From: Lindgomyces ingoldianus
Lineage: Eukaryota; Ascomycota; Dothideomycetes; Pleosporales; Lindgomycetaceae
Direction: 5' to 3'
Assembly (NCBI RefSeq): GCF_010093535.1
Contig: NW_022985167.1
Coordinates: forward strand, 498,309 to 562,308
Length of the DNA stretch: 64,000 nucleotides
The notes under the pieces were generated by a model. It saw nothing but the letters and a program-made list of their open reading frames with translations, was not told where the DNA came from and ran no database searches. The position numbers and the translations under genes are program-made. Positions within the stretch are counted from its first letter, which is position 1, and each line of letters opens with the position of its first letter. This document shows, in pieces, positions 49,336 through 60,181 of the stretch.

Positions 49336-51341
49336 TAACGTACTTCATGGGCGAGTTGCTCACACACCCGAGTCGCTCACTTTTGCCAAGACCCCACCCT
49401 AACAAACTCTATTATGGCCCATAACAACCCGCTCTGGCACTATATAGTACAGTACAGCCTAGAATATTATTTAGATACTACTTCTGCTTCTTACTTACAC
49501 GTTCGCGTGTTATGCCCAGTCTAATTGCACTGTCCGCAGCGCCTTTAGGATAGCTCACCTACTTCAGCTTGCACCTGCTTCTTTGCCTTCTTCCTGTTAC
49601 TGCGCACTCTAAACTCCTTTAGAGCTGTTAAGCGCAAGCCTTCCTAAATTATTAAGGTCCTTTCTGCCTTAATCTACTTTTTTTTTATGTAATTTATATT
49701 ACGTAGCAGCCTTATTAGCTGCTTAAAGCTTAGTAATTTTCTGTTACGCTAACACTAGCTTATGCGCAATTATTACTGCCCCTTTTAAGACCTTTTTAAA
49801 CACCTTAACTATAAAAGTTAGTAAACTATTTATATACTTTTAAATTTTTATTTTTATAAGCATTAATTACAACTTAAGTTTTAAAGTATTACTTAGAGTT
49901 TACAACTACTAGAGCTTATTATATATAAGTAGTAGTAGTAATAATAAAGTGCGCAACTTTACATTAAGGCTTATTATAACTTATTATAGGTTAAAAGGAA
50001 CTAATCTAGTAATTTAAAACTCTTTTTAGATATTACTAGAAGTAATTATAGCATTATAAGCTGCTTTAAAGCATAGTAGGAACTTTATTTTTGTAATATA
50101 AGTAATCTAGTTACATATAAAGTTTTTAGCTTAGCGCTTATACACTTTCTTTAAAGGAGCAAAACAACCTACATTAAGTAGCTATAAAAGGTGTAATAAG
50201 TAAAAAGGCATGTAAATAGTAATAATCTTATTATTTTTATAGTATTACTAGAAATAAAGTAAGTTATAGCTTTTATAGCTATTAATAACTAGCAGACAGT
50301 AGCTGCTAATAGTACACTTCTTTATATACACATTAAAGTGCTTTAACTAGTCTAGACTAAGCTAATTAGTAGTCTAGCTGCACTTAAAAATTATAATAAC
50401 TTAATTCTAAAGTAGATTTTCTTTTTTATACTAGTTTAAAAGGTAGTTACTACCCTAGAAAATAATAAAAGGTAGAATAGCCTACCCTTTAGCATTAATG
50501 CCCTAGATAGCTGTTGTCTACTTCTAGTTACCTAGCTAAACTGCTTTTAGCTGTCCTTATTTTTTTAAACCTGTAATAACTACTCTAGTAGATATCTAGC
50601 CTATTATAAACTCTATTTTGTTAAAGTTGTATGTGTTATTATTTTAGATACTATACTTAGCTTTAATATTTTTTATAAAGTTAAACTAGCTTTAAATTAC
50701 TATAGAATTTTTATAAAAGGCTCTTTTATAGTTGTACTTACGCTTAAACTTTACTTTAAGCTTTAAGTAACACTTAATAAATGTATTAAGCTAGTTTATA
50801 CTAATATAGCCTATATTATGCTTAGCGTGCAAAGAATTAGCTATATTAGCTATAGCTGCTAGCTAGGGGGGAAATCCTTGCGCATTTAGCTTAAGTATGT
50901 GCTAAATAATCACCTGCTTCTTGTTATTATCTAGCTTCTATAAGTTAGCTATATAATTAGCTTAAAAAGGTTGTCTAGTGTGTTAGTTACTTATTATCTT
51001 TTAAAAGACCCTGTAGATAGCTGCAGCGCGTTGTTTAGAAAGTGTTACATTTTATTTAAAAGCCTAGAGCGTAAGCTGCATCTAACATTCCTTTAACATG
51101 TCTAAGTAGTGTTGTTAGGAATGCATTGTAAGGCTAAGATGGCGCTTATGTGCAACAGGTATATATACTATTCTGCACCCGAAAATCAACGTTGGTTGAT
51201 TATTCGTACCTTTTGGTTGTATTGGCGGAGTGGTGCGGAGCCCCGCCCTTACATGCATTAGTGTAGAAAGAGTAGTGTAGTAGGGTCTTAGCAAAAGTAA
51301 GCAACTCAGGTGTGTAAGCAACTCGCCTATAAAGTATGTTA
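49336..51341. mobile_element. TIR DNA element E2 (1.87 kb)
   Basis: TAACGTACTTCATGGGCGAG...CGCCTATAAAGTATGTTA; same order of sequence as E1 over its whole length, but not split by copia, so it shows the copia empty site (TATATAAGTAGTAGTAG). Carries a 127-bp insert at 51127-51253. RIP-degraded interior. Confidence 0.82.
51127..51253. mobile_element. 127-bp insert with TG...CA ends
   Basis: TGTAAGGCTAAGATGG...GCCCTTACA with TGCAT on both sides (51122-51126 and 51254-51258). The ends are inverted (GTAAGG/CCTTAC). E1, FB1 and FB2 have the uninterrupted site (AATGCATTAGTG). GC-normal, not RIP-mutated. Solo mini-LTR or MITE; termini fit both. Confidence 0.8.
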
Positions 51342-51754
51342 CATTATATCTAAAACCTATTATTCATCTTAGGAAGCCTAGAAACAGTGCTTTAATCTAA
51401 CAAGAGGTTAGGTTATTATAGAGGGAGTTGTAAGGCTCTTAAAAGGATTATAATGTTTCTTTTAATTAGTTTTTTTAAAGTTTTTTTAGTCTTTTTCTCT
51501 TTTCTTTTACTTTTTTTTAGTTCTTTTTATTAAATTTTAGCATCTAGTTAAGTAATATTACTTATTATAATCTCCTTTAAAAGTATTTTAGCCTAGGTAA
51601 AGAGGTCTAGAGGTGGTAGTCTCTAGAGGGGTTGCGCAGATATCCTCTCTTTGTTAGGTAGTTTATTTATAGAGGAAGTTTATAAGTCTTGCATAACGCT
51701 AGCTTAGGTAGAAACAGTTATGCTAGGTATTATTAAGTAAGTAGAGGATTATAT

Positions 51755-52127
51755 TATAAAAAATAGAGTATACACTTTATAATTAAAAGGTGTATTAACT
51801 AATAAGAGGGTAACTATAACATAGAAGTATAATTAGTACCTACTTAATTTCTAAAGCAATTTTTTACTATTTAAAGAGGGCTTCTATAACTAGCTATATA
51901 CTTCTTTAGAGAGCTAGGCACAGCAGCGCTAGTAGCAACAAATCTAGTATGCTGTAAGTCTAGTTTAAAGTATTACTTGTCTAGGATGCCTAGCTTTTTA
52001 GGTGAGGTAGGCGTTGTCTAGGAAGTGCGGGGTTGACGGCACAGTTTAGAAGTCGTCCGGGACTGCCTAGTGCGGTCTAGGCTAGTCTATGTCAGCTGAG
52101 GAAACACCTGGATAGCTGGTTGTTACA
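51755..52127. repeat. Right LTR of element C (373 bp, with about 40-bp insert)
   Basis: Starts TATAAAAAATAGAG (RIP form of the left LTR start) and ends TTGTTACA. Between GTCTAGG and ACTGCCT it carries a GC-rich stretch (AAGTGCGGGGTTGACGGCAC and about 20 more bases) that is absent from the left LTR. The last 100 bases are much less mutated than the rest. Confidence 0.85.
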
Positions 52128-52132
52128 ATAGT

Positions 52133-52802
52133 CTGTTATAATATTAAAGCGTTTTCCTATTCTATGTAGTTCTGTTGCCTAGACTTGTACTGCATTTAAT
52201 ATTACTTTTAGTTTCTTATTAAGTATGCTGTAGTTAGCTTTAGCTCCTAAAAACTTTGCTAAATAGTATGCTACTAGGTGCTATTTTTTGTCTTCTTGTT
52301 TCTACTAGAAGGCTGCGCTGCTTGCTTTTAAGAACGCATCTGTGTAGATCTTTATGTCTAGCGTTAGATTGTACATTTATAGTACTAGTTTAATAGTTAC
52401 AGCTTACTTTAATGCTTTAAAAGTATTATTTATTTATAAGGTCTAAATAAACTTAGTAACTGCTTATTTTTTTATAGTAGCATTAGTTAAAAGTAAGGTA
52501 ATCTTAAAATAGTTCTTAATTATTTGTCTAACATACCTAGATAGTCCTAGAAATCCTTTAACTTTCTTAACTATTATAGGCTCTAGCTATTCTAATTTTG
52601 TTAAATTAACTAGCAGAGCTCTTTCTCTAGGTTAAGTTAGTTTATTTTTTCTTAATAGTTCTAAATAAGCTTTTTTACTTTATATACACTTATATAACTA
52701 ATAATAACTTCTTTTTATTAAGCATGTAATATAAAAATAGTAAAACTTATTACATTAATGTCTAAACTAGCATTAATAAGTGTATTATATAACATAGTTA
52801 AG
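52133..52802 (-). mobile_element. Gypsy-type remnant O, right part
   Basis: Continues the element broken at 30378. 52133-52640 matches copy P (27780-28560, without its solo LTR), the RNase H/RT side on the minus strand. The last 150 bases are AT-rich debris. Confidence 0.68.
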
Positions 52803-53062
52803 TTATTAGCAGAGCTTGCTCTGCTTATTATATTCGGGTTTGCAGAACGAAAAGTTGAGCAGAATCTTCTCTTTTGGACGCGCTAGTTAGTCAGAATTTC
52901 TTTGGATAAACTCCAGTAACGCTATTTCTCTGTCACCTTATGTATTTCTTACATTCTTTTTTTAAAAAAATGTATACGTAATATAAGTGCACCTTTCTGT
53001 TAATTTGCACGCAGTTTGCTCTAGCATGCGTTGTGTAAAACATGTTTAAATTATAGTTAGTT
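52803..53062. repeat. 261-bp dispersed repeat, copy 2
   Basis: Same start and end as 24914-25174. Moderately RIP-mutated; CpG such as GGACGCGCTAG kept. Confidence 0.7.
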
Positions 53063-53541
53063 ATTATCTCACAAGTTAGACCCTCGACCTAGAATCGCCC
53101 TTAACTTATTTAGGAATAGACAGAACTTCTAAAACTTCTAAGCTAATTAAAACTTCTAAGAACTTCTAGAAACTTCTAAACTAATTAGAACACACTAAAC
53201 AGGAAAGGGGTAATTCTGTCCTAAAGGTCTAAAGGAAAATAGTAGTTATTTATGTATATCTTAATTTGTTTATTAGCTATTAGCGTTGCTATCTTTAACA
53301 GTGTACTTTACCCCCTAATACTGCGTTAAAATTTTTTAAATTACTATTATTATAAAGCGCTTGTCTTGCTCTATAATATACATTAAATATAGATAATGCT
53401 AGCACTCTATTTAACACGCTAGCGGACGCACTAGCAGACGCGCTAACTGTGGCTCTATTTAGTAACCTCTCTTTATTATTAAGCCTACCTTCTAGGCTCT
53501 TTTAGCTAACAAGTAACAATCTAATTAAATAAAATAAAAAT

Positions 53542-56296
53542 ATGTTTATGCTAGATTAACCTATAGACTATAATAATAATATAGGTGCCTCTAGCAACTT
53601 TACCTAGGCAGGCGGGATCTCTAGCGCCTCCACGCGGCGTTGTAGTTCTATGTCGCGGCGTGAGAAGTTGCAGTACATAGTAGACACGTTGCAGACTGTC
53701 TAATAAAGCTTTTAAGACTTTATACTAGAATAGGTAGATAATAGAAAAAACAATACACTTCTTAAGCATTACTAGTATTACAAGGCGCGTAACAGGCAGC
53801 GCGTGCTAAAGACTTTAATAGACTTACTTTTTAAAATAAAAGTCTTTTATACAAAAAATGTAATAAATTGTTGCGCTTTAGAGCTAAATTAGCTAGTATA
53901 AAAGATATACTTTAAAAATTTTAATTTTAATATAAATATATTAACACTTAACTTTAATAATGCTAGTTAAACTATCTAAGATTAAGCGCTAACTTAGTAC
54001 AACTTTATTATAAGCATATTGCGTAATTTACGCTAGGGATATGTAAGCTACTAGGGTGCTAATAAGTCTAATGCAATTAAGAAGCGTGTGTTTACTATTA
54101 CTAGTATTATATGCTTTTTTTAGGCTAAAAAGAGATTAAACACTTTAGCATCTATGCTAGATGCTTATTTTATTAGGTCTAGAACAAAGTGTCACGTAAT
54201 TAAGGTCTTAAGTAGACTTAAGTTATGTTATTTATATTATTACACTAATAAGCTAATAAATAAGGTTGCAGAAAAAGCTTAAGTATGTATACTATTTAGT
54301 ACTTCTAATACTTCTAATACTTCTAAAACTTCTAGAACTTCTAGAACTTCTAAAATTACTTATAAACCTTTAGGCTAATAAGAACTAATAGTGCTAAAAA
54401 AAAAAAATTATAAGTTCTTATAAAGAACTTAAAGCTAGTACTTGTGTATAACAACATTAACTTTATAGATTACACACGCTATAAGAAGGCAGGCTATACA
54501 GCTACTATGCAAAGCATAATAAACGCTGTAGCTATTATAGCTTCTAAGCTACCTAAGTCTAGTCTTACTTAGTCTATGCACAACCTAGCAGTTCCCTTAG
54601 ATTTTAAGAACATTGTACTTAGCCCTAGATTAAATAGGCTAGATAGTATTAATAATAACATATTTTAGAGTTTTATTACTAATTTAATTAAGTGTCTTTA
54701 CCTAGAAGCTATATTACATGTCTTTAGTAGCAGAGCATTCTTTAAATACCTAGTATTCCCTATTTTAGACTGCTTACCCTTAGTTAAGACTAAGTATTAT
54801 TAGTTAGGTGCTATATTTAATAAAGAAAAGTTTATTAGTAGAACTTATAAAGTTTATAATACTATTTAGCTAAATTAATTAAGTCTAAATGCGCTAAACA
54901 ACTCTACTAATATTTTTAGCAATAATTTTAATAATTACCTTTAGTTATGCTACAGTAATTAGCTTATAGCATGTAATATCTACTTAATACAGGGTAAACA
55001 GGTTTAAGCAACTTAACTATATAATAAAAAGTAGTAGTTACTTAGTGTTCCTGCATAGTTTTATGTGCAGATAAACCTTTTATTAACTATTAGCTAGACA
55101 CATTAAGGCCTAGTTATAGCAAATAAGGTTGCACACTATACTATTAAGTTAGATGTTGTTATGTAGTGTTAAACGCAGCTTACACAGGATAATAGTAAAT
55201 ACTATCTGCTAGAACTGTTAGTTATTTAGAGGTTTACATTCTGTGTTACTGCACTGTTCTATGCTGCTATATAACACTAACGCCTTCTTTTAAAACACAT
55301 AACTAATAAGTTCTTCTTAGAGCGCTTTAGTTATATAAAAAACACTATTAGAGATTTTTTAGTAGATAATTTTTTATAGTTAGTTAAAAACATACACACT
55401 ATTGCCTTTAGGCGTTAGGTGTAGGGTTCTAGCGCTAGTGTAGATAATGTTAAGTTCTGTACTATATGTTGCATGCTCTAGAAGATTAAGCTCTTTCTTG
55501 CAGTACACTATGCTGTTAAGTACAGCAATATTAGTATATTATAACGCCTTATAGATCCTCTTATTATTATTTTCTTTAGCGCTAGGCAGACAAATTATAG
55601 CTAGAAGATGCTTTAGTATTGCTAGCTTCTCTTACTAGCTAATACTGCAGAGTTACAGCATGCTATCCTTACATCTAGTCTTGTAAACTAGTATAGACAG
55701 GAAAACATATTTAAGCTAATTAATTTAGGCCTAAAGCATTTTAACTATAGCTGTAAGATTAATTTAAGAAACTATAAAAACTTTACACATAATATTAATT
55801 AAGTGTTTAACTAGACTTGCCTTTATAATGTCTAAGTAAGAAAGGTTTAGATAGTGTTAGAGAGGGTCTTTAGTAAGAATATACCTAGTAGTTATACTTC
55901 TGCTATTACTATTTAGAACATGTTCCTCTTAGCTTAAACACTTGTTATAAATAAATTAGCAGCGCCTTAAAACCTAAATAATTTAGTAGGCTACAAGTTC
56001 TTTAACTTATTTAATATATACACTACTAAAATAAATATGCTTAAGGTAGAGGTTAATAAATTTAACTGCGCACATGTGTAGCTTTAAGGCTCTATAGACC
56101 TTCTATATCTAACTGCCTAACTTAACACCACAGATAATTCTAAGTTTGCTAATATTGCTAAGTACACGCGCGCAGTTAGAGATAAGTTTAATGTAATTAT
56201 AGACCTAGCAATTGCTAGTAGTGCTACTAATTAGATTAGAAGCTAATAGAAGTTCTAATAATTAATAGCCTTTTATAATTGCATTAAAAGTTTTTA
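53542..56296 (+). pseudogene. RIP-degraded DUF6589-like gene, cut by gap
   Basis: From ATG 53542 the plus strand keeps one protein-like frame to about 54400, broken only by TAA/TAG at places where Gln or Trp codons would be expected. An A-run at about 54396-54407 shifts the frame, which then continues to the assembly gap. Readable parts: STRRCSSMSRREKLQYIVDT, AGYTATMQSIINAVAIIASK, LDCLPLVKTKYY, LGAIFNKEKFISRTYKVYNT, FYVQINLLLTIS. The order of a Leu-Pro motif, LGAIF-x-E, TY-x-V, a GKQV/GDQ-like step and a VPA-x-FH-like step resembles the fungal DUF6589 family, often found in repeats, function unknown. A 9-base repeat at 54310-54353 codes TS[NKR] triplets. Recognition is from memory of the family and not a search. 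At least 900 aa were present; the 3' end is lost in the gap. Confidence 0.5.
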
Positions 56297-56962
56297 NNNN
56301 NNNNNNNNNNNNNNNNNNNNNNNNNNNNNNNNNNNNNNNNNNNNNNNNNNNNNNNNNNNNNNNNNNNNNNNNNNNNNNNNNNNNNNNNNNNNNNNNNNNN
56401 NNNNNNNNNNNNNNNNNNNNNNNNNNNNNNNNNNNNNNNNNNNNNNNNNNNNNNNNNNNNNNNNNNNNNNNNNNNNNNNNNNNNNNNNNNNNNNNNNNNN
56501 NNNNNNNNNNNNNNNNNNNNNNNNNNNNNNNNNNNNNNNNNNNNNNNNNNNNNNNNNNNNNNNNNNNNNNNNNNNNNNNNNNNNNNNNNNNNNNNNNNNN
56601 NNNNNNNNNNNNNNNNNNNNNNNNNNNNNNNNNNNNNNNNNNNNNNNNNNNNNNNNNNNNNNNNNNNNNNNNNNNNNNNNNNNNNNNNNNNNNNNNNNNN
56701 NNNNNNNNNNNNNNNNNNNNNNNNNNNNNNNNNNNNNNNNNNNNNNNNNNNNNNNNNNNNNNNNNNNNNNNNNNNNNNNNNNNNNNNNNNNNNNNNNNNN
56801 NNNNNNNNNNNNNNNNNNNNNNNNNNNNNNNNNNNNNNNNNNNNNNNNNNNNNNNNNNNNNNNNNNNNNNNNNNNNNNNNNNNNNNNNNNNNNNNNNNNN
56901 NNNNNNNNNNNNNNNNNNNNNNNNNNNNNNNNNNNNNNNNNNNNNNNNNNNNNNNNNNNNNN
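56297..56962. other. Assembly gap (666 N)
   Basis: Run of N, truncating the DUF6589-like frame. Confidence 0.99.
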
Positions 56963-57002
56963 GTGTCTACTAAAGCGTTTCTATCCTAGCATTTCTATAA
57001 AG

Positions 57003-57072
57003 CTGTGTCTATTAAACTGCGTCTATTAGACTATGTCTATTAAACTATGTCTATTAAACTGTTTCTATTAAC
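57003..57072 (+). repeat. 14-bp minisatellite, five units
   Basis: Unit CTGTGTCTATTAAA with small changes, directly right of the assembly gap; further imperfect units may lie in the gap. Confidence 0.85.
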
Positions 57073-57650
57073 TAGGTAGCTTACAGGTTAAAGTTGTTAT
57101 ATGCGTTACATGTATAACTGCCTAAATATAAAGTAGCGTTAGCATAAAAGTTTCTGCCTAGCATAAGTATAAAGTACGTAGTGTTACTGTAGTATAAGGC
57201 GGCGTCTGTAATAAGAATATTATAGGCGCTAAGGTTGTTATTATAAGATAAGTACGCTAGTGTAATATTTATCTGCTTTAAGCTTATCTGCAAGTCTTAG
57301 AAGATTGTTACTAATTAGACATACTAGCGCATAAGCTGCTTTACCTTTTGTCTAATAGTAAAGCAGTAATAGTAAATATTGTAGGCACTATATCTACTGC
57401 TTCTACTATTGTACCTGTTAAAATACCTGTTGCTGTTGCTGTAGTAAGAGCTGTATTTACTATATATACAGAAGTTAAACACTATCCTAGTATAAGTAAA
57501 AGTTAAGCTAAAAGCTGTGTAAGTATTAGTTAAACACTAGTAGTTAAAGTAGTATAGTTTAAACTCTAAACTCTAAAGGAACTAAGGCTTAGACTAACTA
57601 TTCTTAAGCTACTAAAAATACAAGCTGTTTTAATAAGCTCTACTTTAAGG
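57073..57650 (-). other. Coding-like debris, minus strand, unassigned
   Basis: 57081-57293 is open on the minus strand (contains YFILMLGRNFYANATLYLGS) and 57350-57480 also reads protein-like in a neighbouring frame (GTIVEAVDIVPTIFTITALL). Probably parts of one RIP-decayed gene. No family recognised. Confidence 0.35.
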
Positions 57651-58040
57651 CCTTTCTAGGATACTAGCTAAAGCTAGCACAAAGTTAAAGCCTAGACAGC
57701 AAGGGACGCCTTGCTAAGTTAACCTAACCCTAACACTCTAGCGTCCTTTTCTATACAGTACTTAGAGCTACTCTAGAGACAGTTTAAAGCTGCTGCAATA
57801 AAGGTGTACATAAAAGTTATTATATATTAATGTTATTTTACTAAGCCCTGTTACCTAGATCCTTTTAAGACACTAGCTAAAGCTAGCACAAGGTTAAAAC
57901 CTAGATAGTAAAGGACGCTTTACTAAGTTAACCTAACTCTAACACTCTATTATTCTTTTCTATATAGTACTTAGAGCTACTCTAGAGACAGTTTAAAGCT
58001 ACTGCAGTAAAGACATACATAAAAGTTATTATTTATTAAC
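57651..58040 (+). repeat. Tandem duplication, two units, period 210
   Basis: 57651-57840 and 57861-58040 share CACTAGCTAAAGCTAGCACA-like sequence, GCTACTCTAGAGACAGTTTA and TAAAAGTTATTAT. The second unit carries more T for C. Confidence 0.8.
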
Positions 58041-59077
58041 ACTTAATACCTATTACACAGCAATGCTGCCAGCACCCCTAGGAGGTAGGGGAGGAGGTAG
58101 CCCTTTTAGTGCTAAGGGATAATACCCTATCCCCCTAGGTCTAGAAGGCAGTTTCGCCTGCAGGTCTTTTCTACAGCAGGTTAAGAACATGCAACTACTC
58201 TTATAAAGGTTAGCATAATAATAAGCGTAAGTTAATCTAGCATGCTTAACTTATAACTTAGCGTTATTAGAATAACACTAGCACTTTTAACTTTTTTTTT
58301 AATAGTAAGCGCACTGCTAATTACCTAGCAACTGCTTACTTAACTCTGTCTCTATAATTTAGCCCACATAACTGTAAACTGCGTCTGCCTCCCTTTACAA
58401 AGTAGACCTTGTGGCCTCTAGAGTAAACTACTACTTGCTATTCTTCTAGTAAACATAACGTTTACTAGTAAGCTAGTTAGCCTAAGCCTACAGCTGGCAA
58501 ACAGGGTTTGCCTATTAACCCTAGGTGTAGTATCCTTGTGAGCCGGGCACAGGAGCAGGCACCACCACAGCAGGGGGAGGAGGAGGGAGGAGGGGAGCAG
58601 CTAAAGAGGGAGGGTCTTCCCTAAACAGCTGCTAGACCTTGTTGTTATTGTTGTTGTTGTTATTAAGAGGCAGTAGAAAGAAGAGAAGAAGAGAAGAAGG
58701 AGGAGAAGGAGGAGGAGGAGGAGGAGGAGGAGGAGGAGGAGGAGGAGGAGGGAGGCGGAGGCGGACAAGGAGGGTGGGAGGGAGGCAAAGGCGAGGGCGA
58801 GGGCAAGGGCAATGGTAATAGCAGCTATACTAATATTAGCAACTTGTGCCCTTAACTATAACTACTGTAAAGACAGCAACAGCAACTAATAGCTTACAAG
58901 GAGCAGAAAATGCGCCTACTGCAGGTCACCCTACAGCCTAAAGCAGCAGCTACTGCTATAGCTTAATGTTTATTTTAGGTTACAAAACCTAGGGCTTTTA
59001 AAGAAGACTAAAAGCAAGGCATGTTAATGTTGTAGTTAAAGTTAAACTTATAATATAGTGTTATTTATATTACTATT
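58041..59077. other. GC/purine-rich island without a gene
   Basis: 58060-58160 and 58510-58820 are much less RIP-mutated than the surroundings, with purine-rich tracts (GGAGGTAGGGGAGGAGGTAG). It holds a GGA microsatellite. No supported coding frame; 58470-58560 and 58840-59077 are AT-rich spacer. Confidence 0.45.
58696..58753 (+). repeat. GGA/GAA microsatellite
   Basis: Nearly pure GGA repeats, preceded by GAA/GAAG units and followed by GGCGAGGGCGAGGGC-like units up to about 58815. Confidence 0.9.
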
Positions 59078-60181
59078 TAACGTACTTTATGGGCGAGTTG
59101 CTCACACACCTGAGTTGCTTACTTTTGCCAAGACCCTACTAAACTACCCTTCCTACACTAATGCATTCCCCACAACACTACTTAGACGCGCTAAAAGAAT
59201 GTTAGATACAGCTTACGCTCTAAGCTTTTAAATAAGACATAAAACTCTTAAAGAAATGTGCTGTAGCTATATGTAAAGTTCTATAAAAGATAATAAATAA
59301 CTACAGCACTAGACAACTTTTATAAGCTAATTCTATAGCTAAATTACAGAAGCTAGGCAATAAAAAGGAGCAGGTAATTGTTAAGACTATACTTAAGCTA
59401 TATGCGCAAAGAATTTCCCCTTAGATAGCATTTATAGCTAATATAGCTAATTCTTTGCGCGCTAAGTGTAATCTAGGCTATGTTTGCATAAACTAGCCTA
59501 GTATGTTTGTAAAGCGTTATTTAGAGCTTAAAGTAACGTTTAAGCGTAAGTATAACTATAAAAGAGCCCTTTATAAAAGTCCTAGGGTAATTTAGGGCAG
59601 GTTTAGCCTTATAGAGAATATTAAAGCTAAGTATAGCATCTAGGATAATAACATGTACAACTTTAGCAAAATAGAGTTTATAATTAGCTAGATATTTCTT
59701 AACTATACTTACGCTTAAAACTTTACTTTAAGCTCTAAATAACACTTTACAAACATACTAGGCTAGTTTATGCAAACATAGCCTAGATTACACTTAGCGC
59801 GCAAAGAATTAGCTATATTAGCTATAAATGCTATCTAAGGGGAAATTCCTTGCGCATATAGCTTAAGTATAGTCTTAACAATCACCTGCTCTTTTTTATT
59901 GCCTAGCCTTTATAATTTAGCTGTAGAATTAGCTTGTAAAAGTTGTCTAGCGCTGTAGTTATTTATTATCTTTTATAGAACTTTACACATAGCTATAGCA
60001 TATTTCTTTAAGAGTTTTATGTCTTATTTAAAAGCTTAGAGTGTAAGCTGTATCTAACATTCTTTTAGCGCGTCTAAGTGGTGTTGTGGGGAATGCATTA
60101 GTGTAGGAAGGGTGGTTTAGTAGGGTCTTAGCAAAAGTAAGCGACTCAGGTGTGTGAGCAACTCGCCCATGAAGTACGTTA
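59078..60181. mobile_element. Fold-back element FB2 (E family), 1104 bp
   Basis: TAACGTACTTTATGGGCGAG...CGCCCATGAAGTACGTTA. 59078 to about 59705 is the inverted form of the E1/E2 right end (about 625 bases) and about 59706-60181 the direct form (about 480 bases), making a giant hairpin with an offset centre. FB1 has the same structure. Not split, so it shows the empty site for the solo LTR in FB1. Confidence 0.82.

Larger units (their letters stand above)
49066..51402. mobile_element. Solo LTR D, split by E2
   Basis: Starts TGTCAGATATGCGCACCTAC; after the E2 insertion it resumes at 51342 and ends CTAACA at 51402. Duplication AGAGG at 49061-49065 and 51403-51407. LTR length without E2 about 331 bp. 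Contains a run of TTGCAGCATGTTGCAGC-like repeats (49140-49218). Confidence 0.75.
30379..52127 (-). mobile_element. Gypsy retrotransposon C, host of all inner insertions
   Basis: LTRs at 30379-30711 and 51755-52127, outer duplication ATAGT (30374-30378 and 52128-52132). Reading minus strand from right to left, debris at 47777-48000 resembles an aspartic-protease region and 32600-33150 a gypsy reverse transcriptase, its catalytic box reading YLSN at 32853-32864. Subtracting all later insertions leaves about 5.3 kb, a normal length for a gypsy element. A short open frame at 31146-31340 is a chance survivor of the debris. Fully inactivated by RIP. Confidence 0.8.

Noticed and set aside
51115..51321. 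Minus-strand open frame of 68 codons
   Set aside because: It spans the 127-bp clean insert and RIP debris of E2; openness is due to the insert and not to a gene.
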